The notes below the pieces were generated by a model. The model did no database searches. It was given only the letters and a program-made list of their open reading frames with translations, and was not told the DNA's origin. 20,639 bases of DNA from a virus, in the IMG/VR virus record IMGVR_UViG_3300037558_002077, positions 1-20,639 of that record. One strand, given 5' to 3'. The number at the start of each line of letters is the position of its first letter. Position 1 is the first letter of the stretch. Positions 12,588 through 20,639 of this stretch are shown one piece after another. Position numbers and translations under genes: made by a program.

Positions 12588-13634
12588 ATGTCAGATCTTA
12601 AACCATTAGGTAGTGAAAAATTATCTGGTGACGATAAATTAAAAAGAATTATGGAGATCGCCAACTACGGTAGGTCAACTAAAAATTCTGTCACCGAAAA
12701 TAAAAACTCCTCTATTGAATTCTCAAAAGAATCAAATAACGGTACATATGGTATCGTAAGAGAGAAAGATGGATACTACGTAAAGAAAGGACTTAATGAA
12801 AGTACCTTAGATTATATCGGTGGTATTTTCATGAAGAATAAAAATCGTTTTAAATCATACGCAGAAGCGTTTAAAAGATTGGAATTGATTAGTGGTCAAG
12901 AATCACTCAATGAAGCGAAAAAGTACGTTTTAAAATCCAAAAGTAAACCTGCGGAATCGGTAGCACCCGAGGCACCAATAGAAGATATTCCTGCACCTGT
13001 TGCGGAACCTGAAATTGGTCCTGAACCTGAAGAGGCTCCTGTTGACGATTTACCACCTGCAGATGCGGGTATCGAAGGTGATGAAGAAATGGGTGGTGAA
13101 GATGATGGTAAAAGGTCAGACTATATGGCTGAAGTACAAAAATTCTCAGGAAAATTAGGACAATCGTTAAGAGACGTTAAAGAGAGAATGGAAAGTGACG
13201 ACATCAAATATGTTATTAATATGGTTCTTTCAGCGGTAAATCTTGATTCACTTGATGAAGATGATAGAGAAGAAATTGCGGAAAAATTCGAACCAAAAGA
13301 CGAAGATTTCGGTGGTGATGAATTACCATCTGTAGACGATGAACTACCTTCTAATGATGGTGAAGAGGGTGACGAAGAAGAAGTAGATGAAATCATGGAT
13401 AAACTTGAGAGTTTTGTTAACGACGAACCCACTATTCAAAAAGAAGAATTACCTGAAGATGAGAAATCCATCGAAGACTACGCAGATTTAAGTGTTAAAC
13501 ACGAAGAAGAAGTGGGTGAAATGGAAACTTACGAAGGTGATACTAACGAAATAGAAACTGAAATAGATTTGGATGAGCTTAAGTCGGAAATCAACAAACA
13601 CGTTGACGAGACTATAAGCAAATATTTCGAATAA
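12588..13634 (+). CDS. Highly acidic Pro/Glu-rich protein, possible head core/scaffold (348 aa)
   Basis: Family not recognised. Residues 1-120 are mixed-charge, including a KDGYYVKKGLNES segment. 124-165 is a Pro/Glu/Ala-rich, probably disordered acidic linker (APEAPIEDIPAPVAEPEIG). 170-220 is helical (YMAEVQKFSGKLGQSLRDV). 225-290 is extremely acidic with DDELPS repeats, and the C-terminus is helical and acidic. Strong acidity, low complexity and helical ends are typical of prohead core or scaffolding proteins. It heads a run of four abutting genes before the terminase. Proteins like this often migrate anomalously and lack recognisable homologues. The start is supported by the TATTTATA copies. 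Confidence 0.75.
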   Translation: MSDLKPLGSEKLSGDDKLKRIMEIANYGRSTKNSVTENKNSSIEFSKESNNGTYGIVREKDGYYVKKGLNESTLDYIGGIFMKNKNRFKSYAEAFKRLELISGQESLNEAKKYVLKSKSKPAESVAPEAPIEDIPAPVAEPEIGPEPEEAPVDDLPPADAGIEGDEEMGGEDDGKRSDYMAEVQKFSGKLGQSLRDVKERMESDDIKYVINMVLSAVNLDSLDEDDREEIAEKFEPKDEDFGGDELPSVDDELPSNDGEEGDEEEVDEIMDKLESFVNDEPTIQKEELPEDEKSIEDYADLSVKHEEEVGEMETYEGDTNEIETEIDLDELKSEINKHVDETISKYFE

Positions 13635-13635
13635 A

Positions 13636-14040
13636 ATGAGACTGATCTATATCAATGAAATTGGATCTGACTATAAGGGACAGAAACAATATGAGTTCAT
13701 TTTCAGTAAACATACTGAGTTTGATATAGATGAGTGGTACCACATTCCCGCATCCTCTTACCCCGATTCACTATCCCCCGATTTAGAATATGTCGATTTA
13801 GTTGGTGTTTTAAAGAACACTAACATTGATTTGGACCTTGTGCAGAAATCTGATTATTTTGGTATAATCGATGCTGTTGATGGGGTCATATCTTTAGGAT
13901 GGGAAAAATTTGATGAAGAAGGTGAAGAAGATAGACTCACTTTCAAATTTTCAGAGAAAATAGAGAGTGTAAAAGAAAAATTAAAAAGTAGAGGGTACAA
14001 CCTTATAAACGAAGAACTAAAATATAATTTAGGGGTATGA
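13636..14040 (+). CDS. Hypothetical protein (134 aa)
   Basis: Family not recognised. It appears to be a compact alpha/beta domain: a beta-rich start (MRLIYINEIGSDYKGQKQYEFIFS), FDIDEWYHIPASS with aromatic residues, a central hydrophobic DYFGIIDAVDGVISLGWEKF, and a C-terminal acidic/lysine helix. It begins 1 nt after the previous stop and overlaps the next gene by 4 nt (ATGA). It is part of the head-region operon, so a virion or assembly role is likely from position only. Confidence 0.75.
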   Translation: MRLIYINEIGSDYKGQKQYEFIFSKHTEFDIDEWYHIPASSYPDSLSPDLEYVDLVGVLKNTNIDLDLVQKSDYFGIIDAVDGVISLGWEKFDEEGEEDRLTFKFSEKIESVKEKLKSRGYNLINEELKYNLGV

Positions 14041-14627
14041 AAAATAGAAAACAAATTATAAATAAACTTATAAATGAGGGTTTATCAGATAAACTTTTAA
14101 GTGGTTTGAATGACAAACAATTAACTGAATTGTCTGAAAGACTCATTTCGGAACAAACCCTAAACATCTCTAAAGATGATAATCAAGCCATAGACAAGGC
14201 GAAGAATGACAATAAAACTTTTGTAACTTATGAAGAAGATCAAACAGACGTTGATGAAGAAAACGATTGTGATGAGTGTCAAGAAAATGTTGAAGAAGAT
14301 CAAGAAGAAATTAACGAATGGGTTGAAGGGTTAGTAAATGAAAAATACTATCACGGTACAACAACTAAAAAAGAAATTTTCGAATTGATTGGGTCATTAT
14401 CTGACACGGCAGATAGTTTAGTTGATGCACAGAGTATGTTCGACGTTGATGAACAACAACCTGCACCTTCTAAACCTGATGTAGACACACCAACAAGGGA
14501 GAAACCAAGTAAACCAGGAAGAGAAAATCCTTTCAAACCAAAACATAAACCAAAACCAAAGGCAAGATTACCTAAAGTATTGTCATTTGACGCGATTGGT
14601 ATCAATTTAAAACAAGCGGCAGAATGA
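14037..14627 (+). CDS. Acidic hypothetical protein with Lys/Pro-rich C-terminus (196 aa)
   Basis: Family not recognised. The N-terminal leader (MKNRKQIINKLINEGL) is a basic amphipathic helix ending in an I-x-E, followed by repeated Leu/Ser/Asp helices (LLSGLNDKQLTELSERLISE). Residues 55-102 are strongly acidic with a CDEC pair at 79-82. A short ordered region (about 105-140) precedes a Pro/Lys-rich tail (FKPKHKPKPKARLPKV, about 162-181). The start overlaps the upstream stop by 4 nt and the stop overlaps the next start by 4 nt, so translation is coupled. The leader resembles T4-type capsid-targeting sequences (inference). Confidence 0.75.
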   Translation: MKNRKQIINKLINEGLSDKLLSGLNDKQLTELSERLISEQTLNISKDDNQAIDKAKNDNKTFVTYEEDQTDVDEENDCDECQENVEEDQEEINEWVEGLVNEKYYHGTTTKKEIFELIGSLSDTADSLVDAQSMFDVDEQQPAPSKPDVDTPTREKPSKPGRENPFKPKHKPKPKARLPKVLSFDAIGINLKQAAE

Positions 14628-15940
14628 TAACGAAAAAAAACTTATTAGAAACAATCAAAAAAATTAAGGAAGCACCAATGGATTATGGTGACAATCCCGA
14701 AAGAATTGAAAAAGGTATTGAGGATAAATTAAGAGATAAAGAAACACCCTTCAAAGATAACCCATCTTTTCCTGAAGAACAACCAGACGGTTTACCTTCT
14801 AATTGGGAGGAATTATTAGCGTCTAAAAGATTTAAGGACGTTGTAGAAAAGGTAAAAAGATATACAGGATTTGAAGGTGATGTAAGTACACAAGGGTCAT
14901 TAATGTCCTTACAACAAACATTAATGGGCACTCTAAGATCTGTTATGTCTTTTGAAGTAGAGAATAAAGAATACTTAGAAAACTTAGCGGTAGAATTAGT
15001 AAAGAAAGAAATGGCACTTCCTGAAGATCAATTACAGTTTGATGCCAAGATAGTACCAATGGGTGGTATTGACCCTGAAGGTTTTCAAATGCAAGGTGAA
15101 GACCCAAGTGAGGAAGAAGTAGAACAACAATTTGGTGTTGATAATGAAAGTGCAGAAGATGATGTGGAAGAGTTTATCACCGCAATGGAAAAATTTGATG
15201 CTGAGACCGCAAAAAGAAGATTTATAAACGCACTTATACAAGGTGCATCGAAGAAAGGACATTACATGTTTGAATTAGTTGCAAATGAGTTAACTGATAG
15301 AAACCCTAATATTGTAAACCAATATGGTGTATTAATGTCTGTAAATGATTTGATGTATTGGTTATTACCCGATGGGGTTATCGAAGGTCAATTTGGTCAA
15401 GGTGGTTTTGCGGGTAAAGAAGAAGTTGATACGGAAACAGATCCACCAACAGTTAAGGCAAGGGCGGTGTTTTTTCCTGCACTTGTACATGAACTAATTA
15501 AAGGTGTAATGGAAATTTTAGGTACACAAGGTTTACCTGATGACCCAAGATCTGCAGAAATGGTTATGAATAAAACAGATACTATACCTTCTGAAATTTG
15601 GGATTTAAGATTAGGACCTATTATTTGGGAAAAATTCTACGAGTCATACCCAAACAAATTATTTGATGAGGATTTAAGATACATACAAAACTACCTATTC
15701 TCAAGGTTCTCCGCATTGAATACAGAAGAATTCTTTAAAGTTTCAAGAGAAATACTTAGAGGTAGTGAACTTGGTAAAGACATTGTAAATAAAATGGTTA
15801 ATCAAATTATCGAAGATTTGAAAAGAGAAGATTATGAGGAGGACGAATATAATCGAGAAATTGGTAATGACGATGACGATGGGTTAAGTGGTTTGTTAGG
15901 ATCTTTAGGAATAACCTTAGGACCCGAAGACGACAACTAA
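14624..15940 (+). CDS. Hypothetical protein in head-gene cluster (438 aa)
   Basis: Family not recognised. It starts with a basic helix (MITKKNLLETIKKIKEAP), then a Pro/Asp/Glu-rich region to about 65, a helical region (66-135), an acidic hinge (about 150-190) and a large ordered region (190-415) with well-spaced hydrophobics and aromatics (FFPALVHELIKGVMEIL, WDLRLGPIIWEKFYESYP). The C-terminus is acidic and Gly-rich (about 405-438). No ATPase, nuclease or membrane motif is seen. Directly before the terminase, a neck, core or portal-associated protein is possible. It is the last gene of its operon: a terminator begins 17 nt after the stop. Confidence 0.75.
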   Translation: MITKKNLLETIKKIKEAPMDYGDNPERIEKGIEDKLRDKETPFKDNPSFPEEQPDGLPSNWEELLASKRFKDVVEKVKRYTGFEGDVSTQGSLMSLQQTLMGTLRSVMSFEVENKEYLENLAVELVKKEMALPEDQLQFDAKIVPMGGIDPEGFQMQGEDPSEEEVEQQFGVDNESAEDDVEEFITAMEKFDAETAKRRFINALIQGASKKGHYMFELVANELTDRNPNIVNQYGVLMSVNDLMYWLLPDGVIEGQFGQGGFAGKEEVDTETDPPTVKARAVFFPALVHELIKGVMEILGTQGLPDDPRSAEMVMNKTDTIPSEIWDLRLGPIIWEKFYESYPNKLFDEDLRYIQNYLFSRFSALNTEEFFKVSREILRGSELGKDIVNKMVNQIIEDLKREDYEEDEYNREIGNDDDDGLSGLLGSLGITLGPEDDN

Positions 15941-15957
15941 TCTACACGAATTATAGG

Positions 15958-15983
15958 AAAGTGGTCATAGGACCACTTTTTTT
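15958..15983 (+). terminator. Terminator immediately upstream of the terminase promoter
   Basis: AAAGTGGTC (15958-15966) pairs with GACCACTTT (15971-15979), followed by T to 15983. Only 13 nt separate the T run from the terminase ATG, so any terminase message must begin in that gap or read through. Confidence 0.88.
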
Positions 15984-15984
15984 G

Positions 15985-15992
15985 TATTTATA
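15985..15992 (+). promoter_or_regulatory. TATTTATA promoter-like element for the terminase gene
   Basis: TATTTATA is squeezed between a terminator's T run and the ATG at 15997, with 4 nt to the start codon. This is the strongest positional case for a leaderless message in the window. Confidence 0.6.
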
Positions 15993-15996
15993 GGAT

Positions 15997-17784
15997 ATGG
16001 ATAAACATAAATTAATACAGTTAAAGGAGTACGCTAAGATCATGAAGGATACTCCGTATGCCCTAAAAACGTATTTGACTACATATGATAACACAAAAAA
16101 GACATATGTACCATTAGAACTGTTTCCTGACCAAGTTCAATTACTTGAGGACTACGATAATTACAATGAAAATATTACTCGTAAATATAGACAGGCAGGT
16201 GTATCAACTGTAACCGCAGCATGGTTATCTAAAAGAATACAAACAGCAAAACCTGACAATCCCGAAAGAATTCTTATTATTGCGAATAAGAGAGATACCG
16301 CAATTGAGATGGCTAACAAAGTAAGAAGTTTCTTAGAACAGTGGCCTGAGTGGATTAACGTAGGTTTCTCCGCAGATAAAAACTCTGAAAGTCGTTACAG
16401 AATGAATAACGGTTGTGAGGTTAAAGCCGTCGCAACATCCGCAGATGCATTACGTGGTTATACACCAACAGTACTTGTATTTGACGAAGCGGCATATATT
16501 GAAGCGGGAGAAGACTTTTGGGCTGCGTGTATGGCATCTCTATCTACGGGTGGTAAGGTTATTTTAATTTCAACACCTAACGGACATGATCCGATATACT
16601 ACGGTGTTTATGATCAAGCACTAAGAGGTATGAATGACTTTAAAATTACAGATTTAAGATGGTTTAAAGATCCTCGTTATGCTGGTGATTTAAAGTGGAT
16701 ACGAGTTGATGATATTATTCATTATATGTTGAATAGAGAACAATATAATGATGACGAAATAATTTTAGAACAAGGTTGGAAGGGTTATGAGGATTTACTC
16801 GAAAAAGGATATAAACCCTATTCTCACTGGTTTGAGAATATGGCAAAAAAATTCAAATATGATAAGAGAAAAATCGCACAGGAATTGGAGTGTGACTTCC
16901 TCGGGTCTGGTGATGGTGTTATCCCAAACACCGTACAGGACATCATAAGAAAAACTATGATCAAGGACCCCATTGAAAAATATATGCAGGGCACTTTTTG
17001 GTTATGGAAAGAACCTATTGAAGGTCACAGATATATTATGGGTGTTGACGTATCCCGAGGTGATAGTGCCGATTCATCATCAATATGTGTTATTGATTTT
17101 GATGAAAATGAACAAGTCGCAGAATATGTTGGTAAGATCCCCCCTGATGATTTAGCGTCAATAGTTTATAAGTGGGGTACGTTATATAAGGCGTTTGTTG
17201 CTACTGACATAACAGGTGGAATGGGTATTGCAACATCTCGTAAATTACAGGAGATGGGTTATAACGACCAATATGTTGACGGTGTAAACACAAATGATAT
17301 TTGGAAGTATAACAAAAAAGCACAGGAAAAGATACCTGGCATTAATTTTAACAATAAAAGAACACAGATAGTTGCCGCTTTTGAGGAGAGACTTAGACAC
17401 GGTTTTCTTGTCAGATCCTCAAGGTTACTTAATGAATTAAACACATTCGTTTATATTAACGGTAGACCTAACCACATGAAAGGTGCTCATGATGACGCAA
17501 TAATGGCAATGGCGATTGCTATGTATGTGGGTGATGTTTGTTTTACTCAGTTAAAGAGAAACGACACCGCAAATAAAGCGATGTTAGATTCTTGGGTATT
17601 ATCTGAAAGAACATATGAGACTAAGAAATCGTTTTATTCCCATGGAACCGCGTTTGATGCAATTGGTTCTATGAAAACTGACCAAGGAACAATACCTATG
17701 AACCCTAATGGTGACGGTAATTTAAGTCTTGATCAATACAAAGAATATATGTGGTTATTCGGGGGTAGAAATAAACAGGTTTAA
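15997..17784 (+). CDS. terL: Terminase large subunit, T4 gp17 type (595 aa)
   Basis: It powers DNA packaging into the prohead and cuts the concatemer. ATPase domain: RKYRQAGVSTVTAAW with the variant Walker A RQAGVST at 65-71 (Val replaces the usual Lys next to Ser; the Arg/Gln form is common in this family), Walker B VLVFDEAA at 159-166 and coupling motif ISTPNG at 191-196. The nuclease domain begins near 340: VDVSRGDSADSSSICVIDF (first catalytic Asp at 351), FVATDITG (Asp 404) and HDDAIMAMAIA (Asp 499/500). Length matches gp17-like proteins (about 600). The portal gene follows 46 nt later, the usual phage order. No small terminase is recognised in this window. Confidence 0.95.
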   Translation: MDKHKLIQLKEYAKIMKDTPYALKTYLTTYDNTKKTYVPLELFPDQVQLLEDYDNYNENITRKYRQAGVSTVTAAWLSKRIQTAKPDNPERILIIANKRDTAIEMANKVRSFLEQWPEWINVGFSADKNSESRYRMNNGCEVKAVATSADALRGYTPTVLVFDEAAYIEAGEDFWAACMASLSTGGKVILISTPNGHDPIYYGVYDQALRGMNDFKITDLRWFKDPRYAGDLKWIRVDDIIHYMLNREQYNDDEIILEQGWKGYEDLLEKGYKPYSHWFENMAKKFKYDKRKIAQELECDFLGSGDGVIPNTVQDIIRKTMIKDPIEKYMQGTFWLWKEPIEGHRYIMGVDVSRGDSADSSSICVIDFDENEQVAEYVGKIPPDDLASIVYKWGTLYKAFVATDITGGMGIATSRKLQEMGYNDQYVDGVNTNDIWKYNKKAQEKIPGINFNNKRTQIVAAFEERLRHGFLVRSSRLLNELNTFVYINGRPNHMKGAHDDAIMAMAIAMYVGDVCFTQLKRNDTANKAMLDSWVLSERTYETKKSFYSHGTAFDAIGSMKTDQGTIPMNPNGDGNLSLDQYKEYMWLFGGRNKQV

Positions 17785-17819
17785 AAATTGAAATTTTTTT
17801 CTTATATTATAATGTATAA

Positions 17820-17827
17820 TATTTATT
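17820..17827 (+). promoter_or_regulatory. TATTTAT promoter-like element for the portal gene
   Basis: TATTTATTAATATG: the 7-mer ends 4 nt before the portal ATG at 17831, in the 46-nt gap after the terminase stop. Confidence 0.5.
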
Positions 17828-17830
17828 AAT

Positions 17831-19654
17831 ATGGCCAAACAAAATCTAACAGTATATCAAAGACTTACAAAGGTGTTCGGGTTTACCGCAGAGAGACCTA
17901 CTACACCACAATATAAGTTCGATAGAGATCAAATTCTTAAAACAGATAGTAGAGAGGATTATGAGAAGGAGATGTTGCAACAACAACAGTCTGCATACAT
18001 ATCTGACAAGTGGACAAAACTTGATCAGTCACTTTATAATCAATCAGTATACTATGAACCAAATAGGTTAGCAGCATACTACGATTACGAATCAATGGAG
18101 TTTACACCTGAGATTTCTGCGGCATTGGATATATACTCTGAAGAGTCAACAACACTTTCAGAAAAAGGTGAAATCTTAACCATATATTCAGAATCTAAAA
18201 GAGTAAAAAATATTTTAGAAGATTTATTTTATAACATATTAGATATTAATACAAATCTACAAATGTGGTGTCGTGGTACTTCAAAGTACGGTGACAACTT
18301 CGTTTATTTAAAAATAGATCCAAGTAAAGGTGTTATTGGTTGTCAACAACTACCAAACATAGAAATAGAAAGACAAGAGGGGGCAGCATCACAAGTACAT
18401 AAGTCAGAACAACCTTCAGGTGTTCAACTACCGAGTAGAGAACTTAGGTTTACATGGAAAAACAAAGACATGGAATTCCAAGCTTGGGAGGTTGCACACT
18501 TTAGACTTTTAGGTGATGATAGAAAATTACCTTATGGTACATCGATGTTAGATAAGGTTAGACGTATATGGAAACAATTACTTCTTGCGGAAGATGCGAT
18601 GTTAATATATAGAACATCAAGAGCACCTGAAAGAAGAGTATTCAAAGTCTTTGTTGGTAATATGGATGATAAAGATATTGAATCATACGTACAAAGAATT
18701 GCAAACAAGTTCAAAAGAGATACTATAGTAGATCCAAAAAATGGTCAGGTTGATATGAGATATAACCAAATGGCTGTTGACCAAGATTATTTTATACCTG
18801 TTAGGGATCCTTCACAAACATCACCTATTGAAACTCTACCAGGAGCACAAAATTTAGGTGAGATTGCGGATATAGAATATATCCAAAAGAAATTATTAGC
18901 GGCACTAAGAATACCTAAGGCATTTTTAGGTTTCGAAGAAATAGTGGGTGAAGGTAAAAGTCTCGCATTGATGGACATTCGTTTTGCGAGAACAATCAAT
19001 AGAATTCAAAAATCATTGATTCAAGAACTTAATAAGATTGCATTAGTACACTTATATCTATTAGGTTTGGAAGATGAGTTAGATAATTTTACATTATCAT
19101 TAACTAACCCATCGGCACAATCTGATCTCTTAAGAATTGAACAATGGAAAGAAAAAGTAACTCTATATAAAGATGCAACTTCAGATCAATCACAAATAGG
19201 TATTCAACCTGTTTCACATACTTGGGCTAAAAAGAATATCCTTGGTATGAGTGATAATGATGTAGTTCTTGATTTACAACAACAACGACTCGAAAGAGCG
19301 ATGGGTGCGGAATTAGGTATTACTCAGAACATTATTAAACGAACGGGCATATTTGATGAGGTAGATAAGAAATATGGTATTCCTGAAGAAGAAAGACAAT
19401 CGATGGATGATTCAGGTCAATCCGCACCCGCAGATGGTGGGGGAGGTGATGACTTTTTATCGGGAGGTGGAGATAGTTCGCCACCACCGCCAGACGATGC
19501 ACCTTTAAGTGAAGGTCAAAAAACAAAAAAGACTAAAATATTAGGTGAATTGGGAGACGAAAAATTAGAATTTGATGATCTTTTTGATTCCGAGAAGGCA
19601 CAACGTAATATTTATGAGATAGAGAATAAACTCAAAGACATTATAAACGAGTAA
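17831..19654 (+). CDS. Portal protein, T4 gp20 type (607 aa)
   Basis: It forms the dodecameric portal ring at the head vertex through which DNA is packaged and ejected. Recognised from the gp20-like layout: an N-terminal segment with LDQSLYNQSVYYEPNRLAAYYDYESME and FTPEISAALDIYSEEST (about 58-105), a central wing/stem with WKNKDMEFQAWEVAHFRLLGDDRKLPYGTSMLDKVRRIWKQL split by linkers (about 209-251), RTSRAPERRVFKVFVGNMDD (about 260-280), DYFIPVRDPSQTSPIETLPG, and the crown region with AALRIPKAFLGFEE. The C-terminal 80 residues are Gly/Asp/Pro-rich (DDFLSGGGDSSPPPPDD) and then helical. The length is somewhat above T4 gp20 (about 520), mainly through this tail. The stop is 2 nt before the next ATG. 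Confidence 0.9.
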   Translation: MAKQNLTVYQRLTKVFGFTAERPTTPQYKFDRDQILKTDSREDYEKEMLQQQQSAYISDKWTKLDQSLYNQSVYYEPNRLAAYYDYESMEFTPEISAALDIYSEESTTLSEKGEILTIYSESKRVKNILEDLFYNILDINTNLQMWCRGTSKYGDNFVYLKIDPSKGVIGCQQLPNIEIERQEGAASQVHKSEQPSGVQLPSRELRFTWKNKDMEFQAWEVAHFRLLGDDRKLPYGTSMLDKVRRIWKQLLLAEDAMLIYRTSRAPERRVFKVFVGNMDDKDIESYVQRIANKFKRDTIVDPKNGQVDMRYNQMAVDQDYFIPVRDPSQTSPIETLPGAQNLGEIADIEYIQKKLLAALRIPKAFLGFEEIVGEGKSLALMDIRFARTINRIQKSLIQELNKIALVHLYLLGLEDELDNFTLSLTNPSAQSDLLRIEQWKEKVTLYKDATSDQSQIGIQPVSHTWAKKNILGMSDNDVVLDLQQQRLERAMGAELGITQNIIKRTGIFDEVDKKYGIPEEERQSMDDSGQSAPADGGGGDDFLSGGGDSSPPPPDDAPLSEGQKTKKTKILGELGDEKLEFDDLFDSEKAQRNIYEIENKLKDIINE

Positions 19655-19656
19655 TT

Positions 19657-20400
19657 ATGGAGACATTCGGAACAATTAAAAACAAAATATTAATAAAACT
19701 CACCGAAAGTTACGGTGATGATAAATTCAAAGAACACCTTAATAAGGTTTTTAGACCTATTATGGAAAATGAGTCTCTTAAAGAATTATATTCTTTATAT
19801 GAAGAGATAGAGACAATGTCTTTTGGAGATAAAGAAACAGCAATAATTTATGTGGATGAAATATCTAAAGTATTAAATACAAGATATGATAAGATGACAG
19901 ATACGTTCCACACAAGATTATTAAAGACGATAAATGAACATTTAAAGGATGTTGAGTGTAAACCAAATGAATTGTATGAACACTTAGATACTCTATTAAT
20001 TCCTGATACTTTAACAAACATATCAAAGAAAGTCTTGGCAAAGAAAAAACTTGTAGAACATCTTACAACTCCAAAGACGATTGAAAATGTTACATTTAAG
20101 TCAGTGAATGAAAACTTATTAAATTCAGTTTTAGTAAATAACTTTAACGTTTCATATGATGAACAGTTAACAGAAAATGAGAGGGAGAAATTGAAAGATT
20201 ATATGTCTTTAAGTGGAAAAGAGATCCAAGAAAAATTTTCTGAACTAAAGGAATCTGTATATGAAAAGTTAGATACACTTAGTGAGGGTGAGAAAGATTT
20301 CACAGAGAAATCTAAGCAAGTCAAAGACGAGGTAGGGGAAATGGGAGTAACCCGTTACAATCTATTTCGATTAGAGGATTTATCAAACAATCTAATTTAA
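19657..20400 (+). CDS. Hypothetical protein downstream of portal, possible prohead core/scaffold (247 aa)
   Basis: Family not recognised. Almost entirely helical and charged: leader METFGTIKNKILIKLTESYGDD with L-x-E, then long Lys/Glu/Leu helices and near the C-terminus KEIQEKFSELKESVYEKLDTLSEGEKDFTEKSKQVKDEV (about 188-228, broken here by natural heptads). In T4-like genomes the prohead core genes (67, 68, 21, 22) follow the portal, so a core/scaffold role fits position and composition. No protease motif is visible, so it is unlikely to be the prohead protease. It is translated 2 nt after the portal stop and ends at a terminator. Confidence 0.75.
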   Translation: METFGTIKNKILIKLTESYGDDKFKEHLNKVFRPIMENESLKELYSLYEEIETMSFGDKETAIIYVDEISKVLNTRYDKMTDTFHTRLLKTINEHLKDVECKPNELYEHLDTLLIPDTLTNISKKVLAKKKLVEHLTTPKTIENVTFKSVNENLLNSVLVNNFNVSYDEQLTENEREKLKDYMSLSGKEIQEKFSELKESVYEKLDTLSEGEKDFTEKSKQVKDEVGEMGVTRYNLFRLEDLSNNLI

Positions 20401-20407
20401 AACAATT

Positions 20408-20435
20408 AAAGTGTCCCATCGGACACTTTTTTTTT
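20408..20435. terminator. Terminator between convergent core-protein and bS21 genes
   Basis: AAAGTGTCC (20408-20416) pairs with GGACACTTT (20421-20429), followed by T to 20435. The T run overlaps the bS21 stop codon (20434-20436); on the minus strand the hairpin is followed by TTTAATTGTTTT, so it may act in both directions. Confidence 0.85.
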
Positions 20436-20631
20436 ACTTCTCTTCTTCGGTCCTAATTTTTTGAATGTAGATTGCCTTTTGTTTTTGAAGTCTTTTTTTA
20501 ACAGAGGGTTTTGTGAATTGTTTACCTTCTCTTAATTTGTTAATTTGTTTTGTTCGTCTAACCTTTTTTCTGAGTCTTTTTATTGCCGACTCAATTCCAC
20601 CTTTATCTTTATTTACTTTTATTATTAACAT
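20434..20631 (-). CDS. rpsU: Ribosomal protein bS21, Bacteroidetes type (65 aa)
   Basis: bS21 is a small basic protein of the 30S subunit near the 3' end of 16S rRNA. The sequence begins MLIIKVNKDKGGIESAIKRL and continues KKVRRTKQINKLREGKQF, then TKPSVKKRLQKQKAIYIQ; the FxKPSV-K/R-R block and KAxYIQ end are those of Bacteroidetes bS21. Length (65) and the run of Lys/Arg are normal. In Bacteroidetes, bS21 with bS18 and bS6 is known to occlude the anti-Shine-Dalgarno. Virus-encoded bS21 is known from several phage groups and may replace or compete with the host copy. Only 8 nt upstream are in the window, so its promoter cannot be judged. It ends against a shared terminator. Confidence 0.92.
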   Translation of the reverse strand: MLIIKVNKDKGGIESAIKRLRKKVRRTKQINKLREGKQFTKPSVKKRLQKQKAIYIQKIRTEEEK

Positions 20632-20639
20632 ACTAGAAT

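Overview
The window is a stretch of a tailed-phage genome, most likely a T4-like (myovirus-type) phage of a Bacteroidetes/Flavobacteriia host. Phage origin rests on a T4 gp17-type large terminase (15997-17784), a gp20-type portal (17831-19654), a holin/amidase lysis pair (7541-8675) and many virion-like genes. The host assignment is an inference from four signs: a phage-encoded ribosomal protein bS21 of the Bacteroidetes type at the right edge; near-total absence of Shine-Dalgarno sequences before about 20 genes; a tmRNA whose tag resumes on Gly (GGA) followed by an acidic residue, as in Bacteroidetes tmRNAs; and a ClpC-like AAA+ protein of Bacteroidetes style. The DNA is AT-rich with AT-ending codons.

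Layout. 1-4400 (+): four tightly packed genes, probably virion or ejected proteins (75, 417, 735 and 216 aa), closed by a terminator. 4460-5240: a probable small RNA on +, then on - a complete tmRNA whose 5' end lies 2 nt after the stop of a 59-aa basic protein. 5261-7431 (-): StrF-type glycosyltransferase, 62-aa protein, mannose-6-P-isomerase-type cupin, a tRNA-like element (possible UAU anticodon), tRNA-Arg(UCU), tRNA-Leu(UAA), a membrane/coiled-coil protein and tRNA-Glu(UUC). 7541-8675 (+): holin candidate and PG-binding/amidase endolysin. 8826-10844 (-): ClpC-like unfoldase without N-domain, divergent from an Hsp20 chaperone (11027-11395, +). 11507-12519 (+): KTSC protein and nucleotidyltransferase. 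12588-15940 (+): four overlapping or abutting genes of mostly acidic proteins. 15997-20400 (+): terminase, portal and a possible core/scaffold protein. 20434-20631 (-): bS21.

How the genes may work together. The accessory block looks like a phage translation and protein-quality kit: tRNAs for codons favoured by the phage, its own tmRNA with a non-standard 22-residue tag, an unfoldase keeping the ClpP-docking loop, a small heat-shock protein and bS21, the protein associated with occlusion of the anti-Shine-Dalgarno (anti-SD) in Bacteroidetes ribosomes. A small intergenic RNA candidate carries a perfect 10-nt complement of the 16S anti-SD in a genome that otherwise avoids such sequences. A recurring sense-oriented TATTTAT element stands before most transcription units on both strands, including RNA genes, and is often only 3-5 nt from the start codon. 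It is read here as a phage promoter giving leaderless or near-leaderless mRNAs. Functional links are inference; gene and RNA identities are supported as stated per entry.
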